64,000 nt of DNA from assembly GCA_015698045.1 (NCBI GenBank), contig BLAL01000043.1, forward strand, positions 1,178,001 to 1,242,000, in the 5' to 3' direction. Shown in pieces: positions 1 to 9,660 of this stretch (its first letter is position 1; each line of letters opens with the position of its first letter). The stretch is from Rhizophagus clarus. Lineage: Eukaryota > Glomeromycota > Glomeromycetes > Glomerales > Glomeraceae. The translations under genes were made by a program, and so were the position numbers. The notes beneath the pieces were generated by a model that was given only the letters and a program-made list of their open reading frames with translations, was not told the DNA's origin and made no database searches.

Positions 1-357
1 GAATTATGTTGAGGGCTATATACAACAGATAATGATCTATCTTGTTTTTCTATATTATAAGATTTAGTGTCTTCAATATTATCAAAGAATGTAGTAAATT
101 TGTTGTAAATCTGTGGTTTAATGTTAAGCCCATCCACTGTAATGAGTTTTTGGATATCCATATACCATTTTTCTTCTTTGTTACCACGACCAGGAATGGA
201 TTGAAAGTAATGTTTATTACATATATCAGTCCAATTGAGTAAACGATGCTTGTCTCCTGAAATAATTTGTTCTACAAACATAATTTGGCGTGAGCGTAAA
301 ATTGTGCTATATTTAGACAAAAAGTCAAAAGTAGCTACAGATGCAAAATCATTTTTT
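1..357 (-). pseudogene. LINE ORF2 C-terminal part, continues past window edge
   Basis: Downstream of the reverse-transcriptase frame the reading continues in another frame without stops to base 1. It reads for roughly 118 residues, with runs such as DFASVATFDFLSKYSTILRS. The switch lies in a run of A residues (minus strand) at about 353-358, where one extra or missing A moves the frame. In related LINEs this part of ORF2 follows the RT thumb and may lead to an RNase H or Cys-rich domain. No such domain is visible before the window ends. Confidence 0.6.
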
Positions 358-1915
358 CTCCTGCTATGGTAGGAAATCTGCCTTTGTCTATGACAAGAAG
401 TGTAAAATCATTCTGTCTCATTAAGTTGATCATATTAAGTAAATAATTATTCTTCATACGTCCAGGGATTTTATCAAAAGGAATACCCTCTATCAGCGGT
501 CGGGAACACCAGAGTAGCTGTTGTAGCAGTTTCAAGCGAATTTCAGTGATTCTTCCTAAGATTCCAGTGTCATTTAATTGAATGCAAAAATTAGTAATTT
601 TTGCTTGAAGTTGATTCTCGTAAGGATTACGATAACCATATATATAAGAATTATCTAGTATTGCATTAGGGGCAGTACGAGCAAATTTGAGCTTGTTTTT
701 AAACATTCGACGAAAGGGAACAAATAAACGATGAATTAAATCTGGCGATAGGACGAAAACCTGTGACCAGTATTCAATACGAGGTATAATAATCCTATTA
801 AAAATATATAGGATATGTTTGTCAGTAATTTTCTTTTTCCACATAAGGTTCGTTAGGTGGTCAATTTCCATTTTAACTTTAGAGATTAGAAATTGTTCAT
901 CATTTTCAATATTAAAATAAACTCCCAGGATACGAGTAGGTTCATGAGGGTGTTTGGTCTTGATACTAATAGATTCCCTTCCAAATTGAAGATTGATCTT
1001 GTTATTATAAGTGTGAGAATAGCGACGCTTATATATCTTAGTTCTCATCATAAGTTCAGATTTCTCTTTGTTTATCTGGATGTCATTTAATCTATAAAAG
1101 GAATCAGCGATGGAGAGCATAGATTCCAGCTTATCTTTCTTATCAGTAATCCACTGCGTGTCATCTATAAATGCCAAGGCCGGGACATGTTGTTCTATCA
1201 TAGCTGAATTCAACTGTGGTATTTGCTGTATATTATTACATGACACAGTGTATCCCAATTTTTGGTGGTTAATTTCAGCAAGTAAAGGATCGTAATAAAT
1301 ACACCATAGAACAGGTGAAATAACTTCTCCTTGGTCTATGCCTGTAAGAACATCATAAGCAGTCGTCTTGCCATAGGCTGTGATAACTTGGTTTGTTCTA
1401 TCTTTAAACAAATCTAAAATTAAATGAGTGAATTGCTGAGGTAGTTTGATTCTATCCATCGCTTTCTTTAGTTGGAAGGTATTGACACGATCATAGGCCT
1501 TACCCATATCCTGTGATAAGATCCAAAGTTCATTATTGTTATCAATAGCGTCCTGAATGATTTCATTAACGATCCTTATGGGTTCAAAGGTAGATTGTTT
1601 AGGTAAACCAGCGAATTGGTTTGTCTGTAAAACATTATATTTTTTCAACGTTGAAGTTAGGCGACGATTGAGTAACGTAATAAGCGCTTTACGAGCAGTC
1701 TCAAGTAGGGTGATCGGACGAGAGTTTGATAATTCACAATTAAAGGGTTTTGGCTTGGCAATAGGAAAAACGGTTGCTTCTTTCCATTGTTTTGGTAAGT
1801 AGCCAAATTGTATAATCTTACATATCAAATAATATAAAATATCATGAGCCGTGGGACTAAGGTGTTGTAACATTTCATTAGATATTCCTGAGGGGCCTGT
1901 AGCTTTGCCTTTAGC
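335..1915 (-). pseudogene. LINE ORF2 reverse-transcriptase domain (frameshifted from endonuclease)
   Basis: Reverse transcriptase of a non-LTR element, which copies element RNA at the nicked target. An open frame of 512 codons begins at 1873, but the RT homology starts earlier, near 1915, with the usual LINE motif ATGPSGISNEM in this frame. Further motifs are SRPITLLE, the DMGKAYDRV block, GIDQGEVISPVLW, and the catalytic FIDD at about residue 235 of the 512 (a variant of YxDD). The upstream endonuclease frame is offset by one base, and the break lies at about 1905-1920. The domain itself has no internal stop. The family assignment is firm; whether the shift is real or a sequencing error is unknown. 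Confidence 0.9.
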
Positions 1916-3684
1916 AGGTTTCTAATAACATCCAGCCATTCATCACGTGATGGAAGGTCCATGAGTTTTGAGTAAATATTCTCATTAATATGGCGTAAGG
2001 GTTGATATTGATCTTTCCAACGCCCTTGGAGTGGCTTTTTTCTATTAATCGAACCTGCAATTGTTTGGAAATGGTGATTGGTTTGTTTGAGAACAGCTGA
2101 TTCACCTGTGATCAGTGATTCATTGCCTTGGGCGTCTTTCTTATATATTTTTTCAATCGAGATATGAACCATCTCTTCTTCTGTGATCGAGCGAATCATA
2201 GAGGCTTGGTTGTCCTTGAAATTAGTACAGCGTTTCTTGATATTAGAAACTATTTGTTCCTGAACCATAATATCAAGTTCCAATTTGAAAAGAAGTCGTA
2301 AGTGTTTTCTAATTTTACACAAATTCTTCAAGAATAATTTGAAGTCGTCAAGTATAAGAAAGGTGAAGGATGATGAAAGATCTGAGCATTCATATTTGTC
2401 CAATGTCATGTTAATGAGACGTTGGAACTTGGACCATTTAGCAGAGAAGCTATAAGTAATAGAAGCGGAAGCATTCAGTATTGAACGTGTTTCTAGTATA
2501 CGATTAATAATATATCTTAGATCGAAGTAGATTGAAAGCTTCTTTTCTGGTGTAGTTTTAACTTTATTTCTAGTGACTTGCTTGTTGACTATACGAGATT
2601 TAGCTACTCTCATGAGGGTTTGTCTAAACATGTCCCAGAGGGTATTGATGTAGCGAGGTTTAACGATGGAAAAATCTTTCATTAGTGTATTCTCAATCTC
2701 TAGGTCCAATTGGGTGCTGAAATTCTCCCAAGTATATTCATCATCATTGTCCATTTCATCGTATTGTAATACGGTTCTTGTGATATGTTTCTTCTTTTGA
2801 TTGGATGTGTTCAAGGAAACACCTGTCATCTGTACTGTGTCCAATGACAACGTTATAGTTTTATGGTCAGTATCAAAATGATCGTTCTCTATCACTGTGC
2901 TATTAACGCTTTTCTCTAACATAGATAAAGACGCCCAAATATAATCTAATCTTGACTCCTGTCTATTAGAATCAGCTGGTGTATAAGTATACATTTCTTC
3001 GTCATTGTCATTAAAGATCAGAATGGTATCTAACAATCTTCTACTTTCCAGAGTGCGAAACAAGGAAAATTGCCATTTATTATTGACAAAGGCCATTAAG
3101 TATTTTCTATAATTAATATTGAAATCTCCCATGATGATGACTTCCATGTCACGTGATTGGGCATCGCTGATAGTATCGTCAATGTATTTGTATAAAGCTT
3201 CAATTTGTGGTCTTTTTTTTTGATTAGCATTAAGGTAAACCTGAATTAAACGAAGTTTACGCTTATCGCTGAAGTATAAGTCCAAATAAAGGATTCTACC
3301 TTTATGTCCAACTGCTTTGTGAATGAATATATCGTATTTGGCGTCAATGATAATGCCTACGCCTTGGCCTTTGCCCCCTAATTGTAAATATTCAAAGTAA
3401 CCGCGAACACCTAATTGATGCTGCCATATTTTTGCTTGTCGTTCAGAACAATTAGTTTCTGAGAGACTGTAAATATTGATATTGTGATCTTTCATAGCGT
3501 TGATTAAACCGATAAATTTGTTTTTATTTAAAGTACGAATATTTGTAGATGCAATTTTCGTTATAGTAGAATCTAAAAGATCCTTTTTTGAATGAAAAAT
3601 TGGTGGTGAGTCAAGTTTGGGGGAATTGTTTTTTTTTAATTGAGAGGATAAAGAGGAACCAAAGGGAATATTGTTGTCCATCAT
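1825..3684 (-). CDS. LINE ORF2 endonuclease domain and linker
   Basis: N-terminal part of ORF2, 619 codons. An APE-type endonuclease/exonuclease/phosphatase domain fills about residues 40-280. Visible motifs are the SETN acidic site (about residue 74), GDFN (about 184), SRLDYIW (about 243) and TDHK (about 271). These are the metal- and DNA-binding residues with which LINEs nick the target. A helical linker of about 300 residues follows and reaches the start of the RT domain, where the frame is lost and translation would stop at 1825. The ATG at 3684 is chosen because it follows the ORF1 stop by 9 nt, a typical spacing for reinitiation in two-ORF LINEs. Confidence 0.88.
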   Translation of the reverse strand: MMDNNIPFGSSLSSQLKKNNSPKLDSPPIFHSKKDLLDSTITKIASTNIRTLNKNKFIGLINAMKDHNINIYSLSETNCSERQAKIWQHQLGVRGYFEYLQLGGKGQGVGIIIDAKYDIFIHKAVGHKGRILYLDLYFSDKRKLRLIQVYLNANQKKRPQIEALYKYIDDTISDAQSRDMEVIIMGDFNINYRKYLMAFVNNKWQFSLFRTLESRRLLDTILIFNDNDEEMYTYTPADSNRQESRLDYIWASLSMLEKSVNSTVIENDHFDTDHKTITLSLDTVQMTGVSLNTSNQKKKHITRTVLQYDEMDNDDEYTWENFSTQLDLEIENTLMKDFSIVKPRYINTLWDMFRQTLMRVAKSRIVNKQVTRNKVKTTPEKKLSIYFDLRYIINRILETRSILNASASITYSFSAKWSKFQRLINMTLDKYECSDLSSSFTFLILDDFKLFLKNLCKIRKHLRLLFKLELDIMVQEQIVSNIKKRCTNFKDNQASMIRSITEEEMVHISIEKIYKKDAQGNESLITGESAVLKQTNHHFQTIAGSINRKKPLQGRWKDQYQPLRHINENIYSKLMDLPSRDEWLDVIRNLLKAKLQAPQEYLMKCYNTLVPRLMIFYII

Positions 3685-3693
3685 TAAAAATGA

Positions 3694-5799
3694 TTATGCA
3701 AGATCAAAAACATCAGCAACTTCATCATCTTCCCCCAAAGAAGATGAAGCAGAGGTACCAGTAAGCATTTCAAACATTTTGGTCATGGTTGAAGAGATAG
3801 ATTGAAAGGATGATTTCATTTCATTTTGTTGAGTCAGAAGAGTTTGAATTTGAGCGTCTGATTGGCGAAGGTCTTGAGTGTCTTGAATAAGTTCAGCTTC
3901 TTGATCAGAGTCATCAGCGCTCTTAACGCGTTTCTTGGCTTGGTCAGGTGAGGAAGCTGAAGAGGACTGTGTGAGGGATTTTTTCTTCATGGTACCCTCC
4001 AGTTTAGAACCCTTTTCAATGTGTAAAGCCTTCTGGGCAGTAACGATTGCAGCGATTTGTTTATCAGTACTTTCAAGAGTTGAACTGATATTCATGATCT
4101 TTGTGTCTAGTTGACGTAAACTATTAAGGATTGTTTCTTTAAAGTGGAGAATGGCAGGGTCTTGGTCAAAACAAGGTTCATCCTCATCCATTTCCTCGTG
4201 GTGCTGAGTATTACGATCAAGTCTCTGTCGTTGAGCGGAGCGAGAAGGTCTTGTGGATTTACTAGCACCTTTAGATTTAGCAGCATCAGCGTACGATTTC
4301 TTTAGATTCTTCCAATTATCAGCGCCACTAACAAACTTTTTGCCAGGGGGTTTATTGATATTTTTATTATCACAAGAAGCAGCCATATGGGAGGGATTAC
4401 CACAGTTATTACATATACGATCTGATTCTTGGCTCCAGTATAGTCGTCGTGAATCCATATTGCCCTTTTTGAAGTTGATCGAGAGCTGTAATGCAGCCTG
4501 TTGATCTTCATCACAAGAAAAGTGAATATAAGCGTATCGACATTTAGAATATCTTCCTCTGATCATAGCAGCAGGAATAAAGCAGGATTTAGCTTTACAT
4601 TTGAGTAAAACAGGTTCAAGATCATAGCCACTAGTGTTGTAGGCTAGTCCAGATAGTTTGAGAGGAAACTGCTTGCGTATAGTGCGATCTTCTTGGTTGA
4701 GAGACAGAGGAAGAACTCTGACCGTGTCTTTTCCTACATGATATCCCCAATTAGTCTCAAAATAGGTAAGAGCTTCTTGAGATTTGTATGTAATATAGGC
4801 GATCTGGTAAAAACCAGCACCTTTAGTATAGAGTCTCTCGATTTCTCCTAAGATTTCGAAGTTAGCTCTAATTTCAGCAGCTTTTCGGTATGCAGGGATA
4901 TCAATCACCTGAATTGTACGATGGTTTGTATTCTCTTTTTGTTGATCAGGAGTCGTGACTTGCTTTTCTGGTTTAAGTGAAGAGATTTTAAGGGTGACAT
5001 TTTTAATGTCATCCGAGTTTTCCTCTTTAAGTTGCAGGATAATTTCCATTTTAAGAAATTTGTCATAAGAATCCTTGTCATTGAAAGTGACTTTTGCTTG
5101 TTTTTGGAGATGCGTAATACCCAAGTTGATGTTGTACTTAACATTATATTTAGCAAGAGCCTCCTTGATGGTAAGAATTTTTGAAGGTTTAGAACCAGTA
5201 ATGTTATCAAGTGCCACGAGGGCAACATAATCTAACGGTTTTTCAATAGTGATCGACTGTTGATCAGAATTTTCATTGTTGTCAGAAGGCGGATCAGCAT
5301 CTGTGGCAGAATTGACAATTTCCTTATCTGGTGTTTGGTCATTCTGTTGTTGATCATTTTGATCAGTAACTTTAGGCGTAACTGCAGGAGCTGCAGGAGC
5401 CGGAGTACGATTAGTTCCATCGAGGTTGTTTACTATATTTTGTTGAGGAGGCGCATGAGCACGTGACAAGTGCGAGTGAGAATTCTTGGACTTAGTTTTT
5501 CCCTTGGAAGAATAGGTCTTCGGCGGGTGGTTAGGAGTGTCTGCAAAAAGGTCACTAGCAACATCCCTTTCAGATTGCAAGTTGCTCTGCTTAATACGCT
5601 CTTTATCAGCTGCAAAGTCAGCCTGTAAAGCGTTATTAGTAGCTGTATCTTTAGACCACGGTGGAGGGTCAGCAGCATTAGAGGTGAAAGTAAAATCAAA
5701 GGTGGCAGCAGGTTGCGCACCTTTTGAGCTGCTTCGCAAAGTACGAGCACTGGTGTTGTTGTTTCTGTTGTTGTTAGACATCTTAAACAAAAATAACAC
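3694..5799 (-). CDS. LINE ORF1 nucleic-acid-binding protein
   Basis: Intact 701-codon ORF. Residues 1-200 are low complexity (Gln/Asn/Pro/Ser rich). About 210-450 is a folded, RRM-like region with two similar halves. A single CCHC zinc knuckle (CNNCGNPSHMAASC) lies at about 462-476, followed by a basic Ser/Lys/Arg stretch. The C-terminal 150 residues are Gln-rich and likely coiled coil. This order (RRM-like region, knuckle, coiled coil) fits ORF1 proteins that coat LINE RNA and act as chaperones. A later methionine, about six codons in (MSNNNRNNNT), may be the true start. The ORF ends 9 nt before ORF2. Confidence 0.88.
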   Translation of the reverse strand: MLFLFKMSNNNRNNNTSARTLRSSSKGAQPAATFDFTFTSNAADPPPWSKDTATNNALQADFAADKERIKQSNLQSERDVASDLFADTPNHPPKTYSSKGKTKSKNSHSHLSRAHAPPQQNIVNNLDGTNRTPAPAAPAVTPKVTDQNDQQQNDQTPDKEIVNSATDADPPSDNNENSDQQSITIEKPLDYVALVALDNITGSKPSKILTIKEALAKYNVKYNINLGITHLQKQAKVTFNDKDSYDKFLKMEIILQLKEENSDDIKNVTLKISSLKPEKQVTTPDQQKENTNHRTIQVIDIPAYRKAAEIRANFEILGEIERLYTKGAGFYQIAYITYKSQEALTYFETNWGYHVGKDTVRVLPLSLNQEDRTIRKQFPLKLSGLAYNTSGYDLEPVLLKCKAKSCFIPAAMIRGRYSKCRYAYIHFSCDEDQQAALQLSINFKKGNMDSRRLYWSQESDRICNNCGNPSHMAASCDNKNINKPPGKKFVSGADNWKNLKKSYADAAKSKGASKSTRPSRSAQRQRLDRNTQHHEEMDEDEPCFDQDPAILHFKETILNSLRQLDTKIMNISSTLESTDKQIAAIVTAQKALHIEKGSKLEGTMKKKSLTQSSSASSPDQAKKRVKSADDSDQEAELIQDTQDLRQSDAQIQTLLTQQNEMKSSFQSISSTMTKMFEMLTGTSASSSLGEDDEVADVFDLA

Positions 5800-5881
5800 G
5801 TAAAAAAGTTAGGTCTCTCGAGAATTACTGCGGATTTTCAACAATTTTTGAAGGTAACGGGAGAGAGTTTTTTTTTTTTTT
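5800..5881 (-). promoter_or_regulatory. LINE 5' UTR / internal promoter region
   Basis: Short leader between the element's 5' end (near a T13 run on the plus strand) and ORF1. LINE promoters are internal and would lie here. The first bases on the minus strand (AACTCTCTCCCGTTACC) resemble the 5' start of the retroposon ending at 48703, which is the only direct support. Confidence 0.4.
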
Positions 5882-6405
5882 CCTTAAGTCATTTATTAAC
5901 CCAATAAAAGGATTTTAAGGCGATTTTTTACTGAAATTGGTAAATTTTTGTAGATCATTTTACATTTTACCTGGCATTTTGTATAATTTCTCTGAAAATT
6001 TTCTAATGTAGATCTATCCTCAATCTGTTAATCATCCGCATGTACTGTTGCCGTGGATAAAAAAAAATTTCCTTTTTGGTAAAAAAACGTTCATTTAATC
6101 CTGAAGTATATTATATATACAGTACAGTACATATACTGTACTGTACTGTACTGTACTGTACTGTACTGTACTGTATATAATATACTGTATATATACAAGT
6201 ATGAGTATAAAACAATGAAAATATTGTTTGAAAATATTGTTTGACTATTTCTTTAAACCATTTTCTGCAAAAACTCTTCCTGTGCTAGCAAAAATGGTTG
6301 TCTTGCTTGCAAATCACAAAATAATTGCATATTTTTAACTTTTTGTTGATCCAAAATTGAATAAAAAATTTCTTTCGTTTCTTTGATAATCATTTAAAAT
6401 TCTTT
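5882..6405. repeat. Dispersed repeat, copy A (paired with 41560-41985)
   Basis: Non-coding stretch that aligns, with divergence, to 41560-41985. Shared blocks include a segment with CATGTACAGTTGCC-like sequence, TTTCCTTTTTGATAAAAAA, CTCTTCCTGTGC and TTGTTGATC-AAATTGAATAAAAAAT, in the same order and spacing. The middle of this copy holds an ACTGT microsatellite where the other copy holds an AAGCTTAAGCAT-type repeat. No ORF and no clear ends are seen. Confidence 0.6.
6108..6200. repeat. Self-complementary ACTGT microsatellite
   Basis: About a dozen 5-bp ACTGT/ACAGT units bordered by TATATATAC on both sides. The tract is its own reverse complement over about 80 bp and could extrude a long hairpin. 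It sits inside the dispersed repeat at 5882-6405. Confidence 0.85.
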
Positions 6406-6435
6406 TATCTACTATATAATAATTATTTTCCTGTA

Positions 6436-6560
6436 TTACCGTAACGTTTAGATTACATATTTATATTTGTGTGCCTGTAACGTTTAGACTACAATTTATA
6501 CTTGTGTATCCGTAACGTTTAGACTACGAATTTATACTTGTGTACCTGTAACGATTATAT
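6436..6560. repeat. Tandem repeat, about 36-bp unit, 3-4 copies
   Basis: Units read TGTAACGTTTAGACTAC followed by a TTATACTTGTGTA-type segment, three clear copies and a partial fourth. No coding potential. Confidence 0.75.
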
Positions 6561-6696
6561 AAAATTGCGTTTATAGAACTGTATAAACCAGTAAATTGGA
6601 ACCATTATAAAATTTTATGTTTTGAACTATGTTATAAATAGTAATAGTAATAAACAAATATAACAAATGTAGTATAAACCGTAACATAGAGTTAAA

Positions 6697-7090
6697 GCTC
6701 CGCATGAGCCGAGCCGGCTCGCGAGCTTTTCAAGCTGAGCCAAGCTGAGCCATGTTTAAAATGGCTTGATGGCTCGCGAGCCAGCTTGAAAAAGCTCGAG
6801 CCAGTTGTTGAGCTCGACGAGTCGAGCCGAGCCGGTAATGAAGCTCGGCTCGAAAAGCTCGAGCTGCCTCGCAAGCCAGCTCGATCTATCATACTTTTAA
6901 TAATTAAAACGGTTTGCAACATTTTTTTAATTATTTTTAATGAAAAACGTTGCAAAAATGTTTTTCAGCATTATTTTAATTAAAAAAAAAACATTTCGCA
7001 ACGTTTTTTTTAATTGTTTTAATGAAAAACATTGCGAAACGTTTTTCTGATAATAAAACTCGAGCCGGCTCAAGCCGGCTCATGCGGAGC
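6697..7090. mobile_element. MITE-like element with GC-rich terminal inverted repeats
   Basis: Terminal 14 bp GCTCCGCATGAGCC at 6697-6710 is matched inverted at 7077-7090. The ends also hold many internal GAGCCGGCTC palindromes. The 394-bp interior contains AACATTTCGCAACGTT-like inverted units in an AT context. No transposase ORF is present, and the flanking 8-mers do not match, so no target duplication is visible. The interior unit is shared with the MITE at 20817-21611. Confidence 0.65.
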
Positions 7091-7379
7091 ACTATATAGA
7101 GTAAACTGATTAAAAAATCACGTTTATAGACTTTAGACTTGACCGTCATACTGGTAACATCACGTATATGTTTATGTGACGTTGCAGAGCAACGGGTTTA
7201 ACTGCTAGCATTTCAAAAAAAAAATAAAAAATAAAATAAAATATAATAAGCTTTTTAAATTTTATTTAACTTGCTTATTTATTAATTTATTTATTGATAA
7301 ATAATGTTAATTAAATGTTCAAAATAATGTTTTTTAGAAAAAAAAATTTTATATAATTTTCTTTTTGTATTATACACTC

Positions 7380-9660
7380 AAAAAAAAACGCTAAATTTTA
7401 AAATTATACGCTTGAAAAAAAATGATTTTTTTAATTAAATACTTAATAATTAAACGCTTAAAAAATACGTTTTTTATAATCAAACTCAAAAAAAATGCGT
7501 TTTTTTTAATCAAATTCATAAAAAAATGCATTTTTTTTAATCAAACGCATAAAAAAAATGCGTTTTTTTTAATCACACATAAAAAAAATGAGGTTTTTTA
7601 ATCAAATTCATAAAAAAAAATGCGTTTTTTTTAATCACACTCATAAAAAAAATGCGTTTTTTTTAATCACACTCATAAAAAAAATGCGTTTTTTTTAATC
7701 AAATACATAAAAAATGCATTTTTTTAATCAAATTCATAAAAAAAAAATGCGTTTTTTTAATTAAACGCATAAAAAAATGCATTTTTTTTTAATCAAACGC
7801 ATAAAAAATGCGTTTATTTTAATTAAACGCTTAAAAAATGCGTTTATTTTAAGTCAAACGCATAAAAAAATGCGTTTTTTTAAATTAAACGGTTAAAGTA
7901 TGAGTTTTTTTAACCAAATTCATAAAAAAAATGCGCTTTTTTAATCAAATTCATACATAAAAAATGCATTTTTTTAATCAAATTCATAAAAAAAATGCGT
8001 TTTTTTAATTAAACGCATAAAAAAATGCATTTTTTTTAATCAAACGCATAAAAAAATGCGTTTTTTTAAGTCAAACGCATAAAAAAATGCGTTTATTTTA
8101 AGTCAAACGCATAAAAAAATGCGTTTTTTTAAGTCAAACGCATAAAAAAATGCGTTTTTTTAAGTCAAACGCATAAAAAAATGCGTTTTTTTAAGTCAAA
8201 CGCATAAAAAAATGCGTTTTTTTAAGTCAAACGCATAAAAAAATGCGTTTTTTTAAGTCAAACGCATAAAAAAATGCGTTTTTTTAAGTCAAACGCATAA
8301 AAAAATGCGTTTTTTTAAGTCAAACGCATAAAAAAATGCGTTTTTTTAAGTCAAACGCATAAAAAAATGCGTTTTTTTAAGTCAAACGCATAAAAAATGC
8401 GTTTTTTTAAGTCAAACGCATAAAAAAATGCGTTTTTTTAAGTCAAACGCATAAAAAAATGCGTTTTTTTAAGTCAAACGCATAAACAAATGCGTTTTTT
8501 TAAGTCAAACGCATAAAAAAATGCGTTTTTTTAAGTCAAACGCATAAAAAAATGCGGTTTTTTAAGTCAAACGCATAAAAAAATGCGTTTTTTTAAGTCA
8601 AACGCATAAAAAAATGCGTTTTTTTAAGTCAAACGCATAAAAAAATGCGTTTTTTTAAGTCAAACGCATAAAAAAATGCGTTTTTTTAAGTCAAACGCAT
8701 AAAAAAATGCGTTTTTTTAAGTCAAACGCATAAAAAAATGCGTTTTTTTAAATCAAATGGTTAAAGTATGCGTTTTTTTAAATCAAACGGTTAAAGTATG
8801 CATTTTTTTAAAACAAACGGTTAAAGTATGCGTTTTTTTAACCAAATGCTTAAAAAACTGCGTTTTTTTTGGTCAAACTCAAAAAAAATTCATTTTTTCT
8901 TGGTCAAACGCATAAAAAAATGCGTTTTTTTTAGTCAAACACATAAAAAATTTTTTATTAATCACACTTAAAAAACGCATTTTTTAATCAAACGCTTAAA
9001 GAAAAGCATTTTTTTTAAATATTTTTTTTAAATTAAACCTTAAAAAAAAAAATTATCGAGTACTTTTTTTTTAAAATTAAGTGCACAAAAAAAATTTATT
9101 GAGCGTTTTTTTTTTTAAATTATACATTTAAAAAAAAAATGCTAAATTTTTTAAAATTAAACCACTTATAAAGTGTTATTAATGTTATTTTTTTAAATTA
9201 AACGCTTAAAAAAGCGCTTTTGACAATTTTTTTTTAATTAAACGGTAAAAGAATGCGCTTTTTTTAATCAAATGCTTAAAAAAATGCATTTTTTTTTTAA
9301 ATCAAATGCTTAAAAAAATGCATTTTTTTTTTAAATCAAATGCTTAAAAAAATGCATTTTTTTTTTAAATCAAACGCTTAAAAAAATGCATTTTTTTTTA
9401 ATTTAAACGCTTGAAAAATGCGTTTTTTTTTAATTAAAACGCTTAAAAAAATGCATCTTTTAATTAAACGCTTAAAAAAAATGTGTTTTTTTTTAATTAA
9501 ACGCTTAAAAAATGTGTTTTTTAAATTAAACGCTAAAAAATAAGTTTTTTTAATCGAGAGCTTAAAATATGTTTTTTTTTAATTTGAAAGCTTAAAGGAA
9601 AGCGTTTTTTTAATTAAATGCTTAAAAAAAGCATTGTTTTAATTAAACTCAAAAAAACGC
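7380..9660. repeat. AT-rich satellite of hairpin units (31-bp core)
   Basis: About 2.3 kb of tandem units containing AAACGCAT-A(n)-ATGCGTTT, each a small perfect hairpin. From about 8047 to 8752 the array is almost uniform, with a 31-bp unit and about 23 copies. On both sides the units become degenerate in sequence and length, a pattern expected when unequal exchange homogenises the centre. No genes. Confidence 0.95.

Larger units (their letters stand above)
1..5881 (-). mobile_element. LINE (non-LTR retrotransposon), 3' end outside window
   Basis: Two-ORF non-LTR retrotransposon on the minus strand. The 5' end lies near 5865-5881 in a homopolymer. It is followed by ORF1 (CCHC nucleic-acid-binding protein), a 9-nt gap, and ORF2 (endonuclease then reverse transcriptase). 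ORF2 is still open at base 1, so the 3' UTR, tail and target-site duplication cannot be seen. ORF1 is intact while ORF2 carries two single-base frameshifts (about 1905-1920 and 353-358), so this copy is either recently dead or mis-assembled at homopolymers. The 5' start, an AACTCTCTCCCGTT-like sequence on the minus strand, resembles the 5' start of the retroposon at 46447-48703, which suggests a shared promoter or shared ancestry. Confidence 0.9.

Noticed and set aside
1557-1802. Plus-strand ORFs over the LINE RT region
   Set aside because: They are the reverse reading of a well-supported RT domain and have no features of their own.
4253-5803. Several plus- and minus-strand ORFs over LINE ORF1
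   Set aside because: Out-of-frame shadows with Leu/Ile/Lys bias. ORF1 with its zinc knuckle explains the region.
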